Shown: in pieces, positions 7,761 through 13,338 of the stretch
Position numbering within the stretch: position 1 is the stretch's first letter
How the letters are laid out: the number at the start of each line of letters is the position of its first letter
NCBI GenBank assembly: GCA_012841675.1
Contig: DUUG01000119.1
Coordinates: forward strand, 1-23,208
Reading direction: 5' to 3'
Source of the DNA: Clostridiales bacterium
Lineage (GTDB): Bacteria > Bacillota > Clostridia > Oscillospirales > QAMX01
Length of the DNA stretch: 23,208 nt
Position numbers and translations under genes: made by a program
Notes under the pieces: model-generated
Seen by the model: the letters and a program-made list of their open reading frames with translations, nothing else
What the model was told of the DNA's origin: nothing
Database searches by the model: none

Positions 7761-7776
7761 TCTCTATATATTGTAT
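7761..7776 (-). promoter_or_regulatory. NrdR-box-like site 1, overlapping the nrdD -10
   Basis: On the minus strand this reads ATACAATATATAGAGA, matching 13 of 16 positions of the NrdR box, including the whole AT core. It covers the -10 hexamer of the nrdD promoter, so bound NrdR (the ATP-cone repressor of reductase genes) would block RNA polymerase. No nrdR gene is present in the window. Confidence 0.7.
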
Positions 7777-7798
7777 AACCGTGTCCTGAATTTGTCAA
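7770..7798 (-). promoter_or_regulatory. nrdD-nrdG promoter
   Basis: TTGACA (minus strand, 7793-7798), a 17-base spacer and TACAAT (7770-7775). The -35 is perfect and the -10 matches five of six. Transcription starts near 7763, inside the NrdR box region, giving a leader of about 80 bases. Confidence 0.85.
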
Positions 7799-7826
7799 TA
7801 CGCTTTTGAGAAGGTTTGCAAATATG

Positions 7827-7883
7827 GCAGGTTGCACGAATTTTTATCTGTAAATTTAGCAGGTTGACGAAGCACATTGTGCT
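7827..7883. promoter_or_regulatory. Candidate operator cluster between the nrdD and isomerase promoters
   Basis: Two copies of a direct repeat, GCAGGTTGCACGAA (7827-7840) and GCAGGTTGACGAA (7859-7871), start 32 bases apart, about three helical turns. The second runs into a 13-base perfect palindrome AGCACA-T-TGTGCT (7871-7883). The cluster lies just upstream of the -35 of the plus-strand isomerase promoter and behind the nrdD promoter. An activator or repressor site is inferred; the regulator is unknown. Confidence 0.4.
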
Positions 7884-7900
7884 TGCCTTGTAAAATTGGC

Positions 7901-7929
7901 TTGCCTTCGACTTTAACCCGTGCTATACT
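7901..7929 (+). promoter_or_regulatory. Promoter of the isomerase/ATP-grasp pair
   Basis: TTGCCT (7901-7906), a 17-base spacer and TATACT (7924-7929) with an extended -10 TG at 7921-7922. GCTTGCCTT around the -35 also occurs 18 bases upstream (7881-7889). Confidence 0.65.
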
Positions 7930-7965
7930 TTTAAAAAAGATATTGCAAGGAAGAAGGGAAGAATC

Positions 7966-8760
7966 TTGGCAAATTTTACATTATCTGCCCCCGGCGGCTG
8001 GTTTGCACCGTTTGCATCCTATCCCGAACAATACCGCAAAGCCAAAGAATATGGCTTTTCCGCCATTGAAACCCTCCGTTGGCAGGGAGTTGACTTTGCG
8101 GCCGCGCAGGAAGCTATGGACGAAACGGGCGTTGCCTTGTCCTGTGTTCTGTTTGGCAGCCAAGACCCGGAGGTAACCAAAGCCTTGGGTGCCGGTATCG
8201 TCCGCGCAGAAGCAAAAGACGCGTTCTGCCGCATGATGGAGGAAACCATCGACGCTGCAAAAAAACTTCGCTGTAACAACATCGTCGTGACCACAGGCAA
8301 TGCGCAGGACGATCTTTCCAGAGAAGAACAGCGCAGCAATGTTATCTCCGCCTTGTCCGCCGCAGCACCTTTGCTGTCCGGTACCGGCATCAAAATTGTG
8401 CTAGAGCCCTTGAATATCCTTGTGGACCATAAGGGATACTTTCTGACAACCACGGAAGAAACCGTCTCCATTATTGACGAAGTGGCTTCCCCGGATGTTC
8501 TGATGCTGTATGATATCTACCATCAGCAGATTACCGAGGGAAATATTATCAACAACCTCCGCACCCATATGTCTAAAATCGGGCATATTCATGTGGCTGA
8601 CGTGCCGGGCCGGAAAGAGCCGGGTACTGGCGAATTAAACTATGCTAACATTTTCAAAGCCATCGACGACACGGGTTACACCGGCTTCGTCGCATTAGAA
8701 TGCGGAATGAGCACCGATCTGGCAACCGTATGTCAGCGAATGCTGTCCCTTGTACCGTAA
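7966..8760 (+). CDS. Hydroxypyruvate isomerase-like sugar isomerase/epimerase
   Basis: Cytoplasmic TIM-barrel protein (AP_endonuc_2 family, PF01261), 264 residues. It shows the metal and catalytic residues of the Hyi group in order: E147 in VLEPLN, D183 and H186 in LYDIYHQQ, H209 in IHVAD, the GRKEPGTGELNY loop, and E245 in ALECG. Hyi interconverts hydroxypyruvate and tartronate semialdehyde, but many relatives isomerise or epimerise other small sugars, so the substrate is uncertain; no glyoxylate carboligase or tartronate semialdehyde reductase gene lies nearby. The start is a TTG at 7966 after AAGAAGGGAAG; no ATG or GTG fits better, since the family fold begins at once (NFTLSAPGGWF). It is followed after 32 bases by the ATP-grasp gene, probably in one operon. 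Confidence 0.85.
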   Translation: MANFTLSAPGGWFAPFASYPEQYRKAKEYGFSAIETLRWQGVDFAAAQEAMDETGVALSCVLFGSQDPEVTKALGAGIVRAEAKDAFCRMMEETIDAAKKLRCNNIVVTTGNAQDDLSREEQRSNVISALSAAAPLLSGTGIKIVLEPLNILVDHKGYFLTTTEETVSIIDEVASPDVLMLYDIYHQQITEGNIINNLRTHMSKIGHIHVADVPGRKEPGTGELNYANIFKAIDDTGYTGFVALECGMSTDLATVCQRMLSLVP

Positions 8761-8792
8761 TTTACTACGCAAAACACACAAAGGAGCCTTTT

Positions 8793-9791
8793 ATGGGAAA
8801 ACTGGGTTACCTGGCAAAACGCCTTGTCCGAATGGACGTAAAACGCCTGTGGCGAACCATTCGACATTGCTCTAAAGCGTCCGGCAAAACGTTCGTGGGT
8901 ACGGCGTTGGATATGGTGCGATGCGCCCATTTGTATTTGGCGGCTCCGGCCGACTATGCCCTGTTTGAATTTTACAACTTAACGCCGGAACAGCGTGCCA
9001 CCTATGTGACGCGCGGGATTAACAACCAGCTTGTGAAAAAACTTAACGACAAGAGCCTATGGCACATGTTTGATAACAAGGACGAGTTTAACACAACCTT
9101 CGCGCCTTATATCGGGCGGGAGTGGATCTATCTGGATCCTGCGGACTTTGATGCCTTTTCCCGCTTTTTAAAGGGAAAGGAAGTCATTTTCTATAAGCCG
9201 AGAAACTCATCCTGCGGATGGGGCATTGAGAAAATCACGTTGGCGGATGAACCTGATGAACGCGCCTTGTTTGAGCGGCTGTGCGCCAAGGGAGAGGGGC
9301 TTTGCGAAGAAGCAATTATCCAGCACCCGGAGATGATGCGCCTATTCCCCGGCTCTGTCAACACGGTTCGCTTGGTAACGGTCAACGACGGCAAGGAAGT
9401 TTCCATCGTATTCGCCTTCCTGCGAGTTGGCAACGGCCGCGTGGTGGACAATCTGAACAGCGGCGGCATGGCAGCGCCCATTGACCCCGAAATCGGCATT
9501 GTGACTCATCCCGCTGCCGACAAGGATTACAAGGCTTATGACGCGCATCCTGCCACCGGCACGGCCTTTGTCGGATTCCAAATCCCCAAATTCGATGAAG
9601 CAAAATCCCTCGTTACCGAAGCGGCACAGGTGATACCCCGCATGGGGTACGTGGGATGGGACATTGCTATCGGAAACGACCGCCTGTTCCTCGTGGAAGC
9701 CAACAGCTATCCCGGCCATGACATTTTACAGCTACCGCCCCATGTGCCGGATAAAATCGGTCTAAAAGGGCGAATTGAACGGTTTTTATAG
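8793..9791 (+). CDS. Sugar-transfer-associated ATP-grasp protein
   Basis: 332-residue enzyme of the ATP-grasp superfamily, most like the ATPgrasp_ST group (PF14397), which occurs with cell-surface glycan synthesis genes. ATP-grasp enzymes join a carboxylate to an amine or similar group using ATP; the substrate of this group is unknown. Visible core: IFYKPRNSSCGWGI (about 132-145, ATP-binding Lys and Gly-rich loop), EEAIIQHP (172-179, adenine-contact strand), SVNTVRLVT (188-196), DNLNSGGM (219-226) and VGWDIAIG then LVEANSYPGHD (287-310), carrying the metal-binding acid and Asn. The ATG at 8793 has AAGGAG seven bases upstream; the longer in-frame start at 8700 lies inside the preceding gene. 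Second gene of a pair; the hairpin at 9810-9831 ends it. Confidence 0.8.
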   Translation: MGKLGYLAKRLVRMDVKRLWRTIRHCSKASGKTFVGTALDMVRCAHLYLAAPADYALFEFYNLTPEQRATYVTRGINNQLVKKLNDKSLWHMFDNKDEFNTTFAPYIGREWIYLDPADFDAFSRFLKGKEVIFYKPRNSSCGWGIEKITLADEPDERALFERLCAKGEGLCEEAIIQHPEMMRLFPGSVNTVRLVTVNDGKEVSIVFAFLRVGNGRVVDNLNSGGMAAPIDPEIGIVTHPAADKDYKAYDAHPATGTAFVGFQIPKFDEAKSLVTEAAQVIPRMGYVGWDIAIGNDRLFLVEANSYPGHDILQLPPHVPDKIGLKGRIERFL

Positions 9792-9809
9792 AAAATATGC
9801 GGCAAATAT

Positions 9810-9834
9810 GGGCGCGGTGAAAACCGCGCCCTTT
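9810..9834. terminator. GAAA-loop terminator hairpin between convergent genes
   Basis: GGGCGCGGT (9810-9818) and ACCGCGCCC (9823-9831) pair perfectly around the tetraloop GAAA, followed by TTT. It ends the plus-strand ATP-grasp gene (stop 9791) and lies where rlmH on the minus strand also ends (9850); the T-run is short in both directions. Confidence 0.75.
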
Positions 9835-9849
9835 AGCACGTTAGCCTAG

Positions 9850-10329
9850 CTATTTATGATATTTCCGGTTAGTGCGTATGGTAAAGCTTCTATAAAGCTG
9901 TTCCAACAGCATGACACGAGCCAAATGATGGGGAAAGGTCATCTTCGACATGGAAAGCTGAAGATTTGCCATGCGCTTAATTCCCGGCGCCACACCGTTT
10001 GAACCGCCGATGATAAATACAAGACGGCCTCCCCCCTGCTCTGCCATGGCCAAACGGTCTGCTAGTTCCGGGCTGTCGAGTAAGGTTCCTTCTATGCAAA
10101 GTGCCACAATGAAACTTCCCTGCGGAATGTGACGCATAATATCTTCGGCCTCTTTTTCCATGGCCTTTTCAACTTCTATGTTGCTTTTGCCCTTCGGAAT
10201 TTGCTCCGCAATTTCCACAATCTCCACCGGCCAGCCGGCAGAAAGACGTTTTTTATATTCATTGCAAGCCTGATGAAAAAACGGTTCCTTCAGCTTGCCC
10301 ACGCAAAGAATCAACGGACCTGCCATCAT
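9850..10329 (-). CDS. rlmH: 23S rRNA (pseudouridine1915-N3)-methyltransferase RlmH
   Basis: SPOUT-family methyltransferase, 159 residues, the usual length. RlmH methylates pseudouridine 1915 of 23S rRNA in helix 69 on assembled 70S ribosomes, using S-adenosylmethionine. Family marks: N-terminal LILCVGKLKEPFFHQACNEY, the SAM-binding trefoil knot with FIIGGSNGV, and the strongly conserved C-terminus LLEQLYRSFTI...YHK. The ATG at 10329 overlaps the stop of the membrane-protein gene upstream (ATGA); a second ATG directly follows at 10326. Overlap implies translational coupling with the DUF975 gene. Its operon partner differs from the textbook rsfS-rlmH arrangement of enterobacteria. Confidence 0.96.
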   Translation of the reverse strand: MMAGPLILCVGKLKEPFFHQACNEYKKRLSAGWPVEIVEIAEQIPKGKSNIEVEKAMEKEAEDIMRHIPQGSFIVALCIEGTLLDSPELADRLAMAEQGGGRLVFIIGGSNGVAPGIKRMANLQLSMSKMTFPHHLARVMLLEQLYRSFTIRTNRKYHK

Positions 10330-11183
10330 ACACCGCCTTCTTTTTCAGGCGTGACTTTCGCATTCTGCTGCAAAATAGGGTCAGATTGGATGTAAGACAC
10401 AAAAATGACGATGGATATATGCAGATACGGAAGCAAATAAAGCCCCGCCAGAAAGAAAGTGAACGGCAATGCAATATACCATCCGCTAAAGCTAAGCAGC
10501 AAGATCAAATACTCCCACGTATGTCCTTTCATAAGCCCCCATGACCGCTTGGCCGCGGCAAAAGCGCCTTCCTTGGGCCGATCCACCAAGAGATACACAA
10601 TAGGCACAAAACGAATGGAAACCAGCATGCCTAAGAACAAAAGCACACCCGAAAGTGCCAACACGGGCCAGTTGAAAAGCGCCGGATTTACAACAAAGGT
10701 TGTCGCACCGGATTCTATCTGATTTTGAAGATCGGCGATTACTTCAAAATAAATCCGGTTGATATATTGATACGGAATATCAGAAAGCGGAGTCATAACG
10801 AGGGTCAAAACCGTTGTAAAAAGGAAATAGGAAAAAACGACAGACAGTTTTTCCCCATCGGAAAACCAATGGAAAATCCCGCTGACCGGGGGCTTTTTCC
10901 CTCGTATAAGAAGCTGAAGAAACTCCGCCACGCCTAAATGCAGCGGAAGCAACAAAGCGTTGATAAGGATAGATATTAACGGAAACATATAGTTAAAGCT
11001 AAAATTTCCAAGCTGCCATACGGCTTTCGGAAAATACCGGGCGCTGATTTCATTCGCCAGCAAGGAAAATAGCATTGTTGACGCCATTTGGAGTACAATG
11101 ACGAACAAAACAGGGAAAAATGTTTGCGCGACGATCATTTTCGCAAGCATTTTAATTCGCTTGCGAACAATTTCTTTTGTCAT
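10326..11183 (-). CDS. DUF975-family integral membrane protein
   Basis: Polytopic membrane protein of 285 residues, unknown function. About six hydrophobic segments alternate with short loops. Landmarks are PLHLGVAEFLQLLIRGKKP in the first half and, after a long extracytoplasmic-looking loop, IRFVPIVYLLVDRPKEGAFA followed by AAKRSWGLMKGHTWEY, the typical cytoplasmic signature of DUF975 (PF06161) proteins of Firmicutes. I choose the ATG at 11183, eight bases after GAGGAG; a GTG at 11192 in frame lies inside that binding site. It shares a promoter and overlaps the rlmH start by 4 bases. No catalytic residues are visible; a role in envelope or membrane homeostasis would be speculation. Confidence 0.8.
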   Translation of the reverse strand: MTKEIVRKRIKMLAKMIVAQTFFPVLFVIVLQMASTMLFSLLANEISARYFPKAVWQLGNFSFNYMFPLISILINALLLPLHLGVAEFLQLLIRGKKPPVSGIFHWFSDGEKLSVVFSYFLFTTVLTLVMTPLSDIPYQYINRIYFEVIADLQNQIESGATTFVVNPALFNWPVLALSGVLLFLGMLVSIRFVPIVYLLVDRPKEGAFAAAKRSWGLMKGHTWEYLILLLSFSGWYIALPFTFFLAGLYLLPYLHISIVIFVSYIQSDPILQQNAKVTPEKEGGV

Positions 11184-11233
11184 GAGCGGCACTCCTCACA
11201 TGATAACACCGGCTGCAAGCCGTCTTATCGCAT

Positions 11234-11262
11234 ATTTTAACATATTTATCGAATTCGCACAA
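11234..11262 (-). promoter_or_regulatory. Promoter of the DUF975-rlmH operon
   Basis: On the minus strand TTGTGC (11257-11262), a 17-base spacer and TAAAAT (11234-11239). Moderate match, well placed about 50 bases before the ATG. Confidence 0.5.
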
Positions 11263-11297
11263 CCAAGATGTGGGACTTCTCCACTTAGAACACAGGC

Positions 11298-12569
11298 TTA
11301 CCCTTCTATAAAAGCAGGCAACGCTGCCGGCGTGGCAAAATCCGGCAGTGTATACTGCGGCGAGGGGCCAGTTCTATCGACTAAATGGGCCCGAAGAAAC
11401 GGGCTTCCCAGCGGAACAGCACCGGCGTAGCGCCCTTTACAGGTGATGAAAAAGTTGGCCCGCTTTAAAACAACGCCTAGGCGCTTCAAATCCGAATGCT
11501 CTAATTGCCGTGTACGCCGGGCCGCTACAATCCGCTTGGCACTAATGGGTCCAATGCCCGGCACACGAAGCAAAAGCGCCAAGTCGGCTTGATTGACCTC
11601 CACCGGGAAAAAGGAAAGGTGGCGCAAAGCCCAACTGGCCTTGGGATCCAAATCTTCATCCAGGTTTTCTCCCTGTTCGACGATTTCCTCTACTTTGAAT
11701 TTATAAAACCGCATGAGCCAGTCGGCCTGATACAGCCGGTGCTCCCTTAGAAGCGGCGCCTGCACATCCGGCGGCGGCAAAGTGGGATGACGGCCTACGG
11801 GAACATACGCCGAAAAATAAACACGCTTCATCTGATACTTTTCGTACAAGCTGGATGAAAGCCTGAGAATCTGCGCATCGCTGTCGGGTGTGGCGCCGAC
11901 AATCATCTGCGTCGATTGCCCCGACGGCGCAAACAAGGGGGCCGATTTGAACAGACGCCGTTCCTCCTGGTTGGCTTCCTTCAGCTTTTGGATTTCGCCC
12001 ATGGGCGTTAGAATTGCATCCCGTTTTTTGTCGGGCGCAAGAAGCATAAGGCTTTGGGATGTGGGCAGCTCTATATTGACGCTGACACGGTCGGCCAGCA
12101 AGCCGAGTTTCTGTATCAGTTCCTGCGATGCACCCGGAATCACCTTCACATGCACATATCCGTTGAATCCGTACGACCCGCGCAGCAAGGTGAGCGCTTC
12201 AATCATCAATTCCATGGTATAATCCGGCGATTTTACAACGCCGGAGCTTAAAAACAAGCCCTCAATGTAATTGCGCCGATAGAATTCCGTTGTAAGTTTG
12301 GCAACCTCGTCCGGCGTAAACGTAGCCCGCGGCACGTTTGAACCGCAGCGGTTGGCACAATACGCACAGTTGTATATACAGGCATTGGAAAGCAGGATTT
12401 TCAACAGGCTGACGCAGCGGCCGTCCGCACTCCAACTGTGGCAAACGCCGCAGGCCACCGTACTGCCAAGGGAACCCTTTTTCCCCTGCCGAGTGCTGCC
12501 TGACGAAGCGCACGACGCGTCATATCGAGCGGCTTCTCCCAGAATGGCAAGCTTTTCCATCAGTTCCAT
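11298..12569 (-). CDS. Radical SAM/helix-hairpin-helix protein, putative DNA repair or modification family
   Basis: 423-residue radical SAM enzyme of the family described as putative DNA modification/repair radical SAM protein (TIGR03916, linked to a uracil-DNA-glycosylase-like partner). N-terminal KLAILGEAARYDASCASSGS is followed by a Cys-rich stretch (CGVCHSWSADGRC) and the [4Fe-4S]-SAM motif C64-x3-C68-x2-C71 (CIYNCAYC). A C-terminal helix-hairpin-helix, LLLRVPGIGPISAKRIVAAR, suggests non-specific DNA binding. The biochemical reaction is not established. The ATG at 12569 has AGGGGG upstream; a longer in-frame start at 12593 is less likely. The usual partner gene is not adjacent here. Its promoter lies between two LexA-box-like sites, strong independent support for a DNA-damage role. 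Confidence 0.9.
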   Translation of the reverse strand: MELMEKLAILGEAARYDASCASSGSTRQGKKGSLGSTVACGVCHSWSADGRCVSLLKILLSNACIYNCAYCANRCGSNVPRATFTPDEVAKLTTEFYRRNYIEGLFLSSGVVKSPDYTMELMIEALTLLRGSYGFNGYVHVKVIPGASQELIQKLGLLADRVSVNIELPTSQSLMLLAPDKKRDAILTPMGEIQKLKEANQEERRLFKSAPLFAPSGQSTQMIVGATPDSDAQILRLSSSLYEKYQMKRVYFSAYVPVGRHPTLPPPDVQAPLLREHRLYQADWLMRFYKFKVEEIVEQGENLDEDLDPKASWALRHLSFFPVEVNQADLALLLRVPGIGPISAKRIVAARRTRQLEHSDLKRLGVVLKRANFFITCKGRYAGAVPLGSPFLRAHLVDRTGPSPQYTLPDFATPAALPAFIEG

Positions 12570-12590
12570 GTTTTCGCCCCCTGCCTGCAG

Positions 12591-12604
12591 CAAACATTTG
12601 TTTT
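12591..12604 (-). promoter_or_regulatory. Second LexA/SOS-box-like site
   Basis: Minus strand reads AAAACAAATGTTTG, matching 11 of 14 positions of the Firmicutes LexA (DinR) consensus CGAACRNRYGTTYC. It covers the expected transcription start just after the -10 hexamer and shares the 12-base core AACAAATGTTTG with the better box 40 bp upstream. Confidence 0.5.
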
Positions 12605-12633
12605 ATTATACTATATCGCCGGCCCATAGTCAA
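12605..12633 (-). promoter_or_regulatory. Promoter of the radical SAM gene
   Basis: TTGACT (minus strand, 12628-12633), a 17-base spacer and a perfect TATAAT (12605-12610). This is among the strongest promoters in the window, so tight repression would be expected if the flanking LexA-like boxes are real. Confidence 0.85.
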
Positions 12634-12644
12634 ACATTTGTTCG
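12631..12644 (-). promoter_or_regulatory. LexA/SOS-box-like site overlapping the -35
   Basis: Minus strand reads CGAACAAATGTTTG, matching 13 of 14 positions of the Firmicutes LexA box CGAACRNRYGTTYC; only the last base differs. It overlaps the -35 hexamer of the radical SAM gene promoter, the typical place for LexA repression released by RecA after DNA damage. Confidence 0.65.
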
Positions 12645-12726
12645 TTTTGTTTTTGCTTATTCTAAGTAAACTCAGTATGCCCTTAGAAATAGCGTTTCAT
12701 CGGTTGGAGAATAAGGCAAATAGACA

Positions 12727-12760
12727 GAAAAGCCGGTAGATTGTAATCTACCGGCTTTTC
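12727..12760 (-). terminator. Terminator after the cupin gene
   Basis: GAAAAGCCGGTAGATT (12727-12742) and AATCTACCGGCTTTTC (12745-12760) are perfect reverse complements separated by two bases, a long stem with a T-run on the minus-strand 3' side. It ends the cupin transcript before the radical SAM promoter. Confidence 0.85.
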
Positions 12761-12795
12761 TTGTATGATACTTTTCGAACCATTTAGATGTACGA

Positions 12796-13266
12796 CTAAT
12801 ACTTGTGCTCGTCTGCTTCTGCATCGGCTTTTGTTTCATGAATCGTTCCAAACGGGTGGTGAGGTGGTGCATATACGGAAAACACCTTCAGCGGCCGACG
12901 ACCCGTATTGATGATATTGTGCCACGTGCCGGCCGGAACGAAAATTGCGTATCCGCTTGATACTTCCGCGCGGAAGGTCAGCTTATCCTTGTGGGGACCC
13001 ATCTGTACGATAGCAGTTCCGTCCTCAACGCCTATCATCTGGTCATCGTCAGGGTGAATTTCCAAACCGATATCATCCCCGGGCTTAATGCTCATGATGG
13101 TCAGCTGTAAATGATCGCCCGTCCACAGAGCCGTGCGGAATGTATTATTCTGCCGCACGACCCGCGCCAAATTCACCACATAGGGCTTCCCGCCCTGATC
13201 GGACAACATATACATATGATCCTGTCTGCGCGGGTTTGCCCTGCCGTATGGATACATCTGCTGCAT
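12796..13266 (-). CDS. Cupin-domain protein (single domain)
   Basis: Small soluble beta-barrel protein, 156 residues, with one cupin domain. Motif 1 is IGLEIHPDDDQMIGVEDG, with E69, H71 and Q76 at metal-ligand positions, a variant of the usual HxH...E; motif 2 contains PAGTWHNIINTG with H116. Proteins of this kind are often annotated as mannose-6-phosphate isomerase-like, but many have no known reaction, so I give only the fold. The ATG at 13266 follows a strong AAAGGAGG. It lies 72 bases after the FAD oxidoreductase on the same strand; paired dyads in that gap may control it separately. The C-terminal tail after HHPFGTIHETK is short and charged (ADAEADEHKY). Confidence 0.85.
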   Translation of the reverse strand: MQQMYPYGRANPRRQDHMYMLSDQGGKPYVVNLARVVRQNNTFRTALWTGDHLQLTIMSIKPGDDIGLEIHPDDDQMIGVEDGTAIVQMGPHKDKLTFRAEVSSGYAIFVPAGTWHNIINTGRRPLKVFSVYAPPHHPFGTIHETKADAEADEHKY

Positions 13267-13277
13267 AGATTTTCCTC

Positions 13278-13333
13278 CTTTGGAGCATATTCCACCCTTA
13301 TTCTATGGTCATACGGCGGAATTTGTTCCAAAG
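13278..13333. promoter_or_regulatory. Paired inverted dyads upstream of the cupin gene
   Basis: CTTTGGAGCATATTCC (13278-13293) and GGAATTTGTTCCAAAG (13318-13333) are inverted copies matching at 14 of 16 positions, with centres 40 bp apart. Each is itself a partial dyad of the type GGAA-N4-TTCC. They fill the gap between the oxidoreductase stop and the cupin start. Either a pair of operators or a long imperfect hairpin in mRNA; a weak TAGAAT-like -10 lies between them on the minus strand. Confidence 0.5.
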
Positions 13334-13338
13334 TGGGG

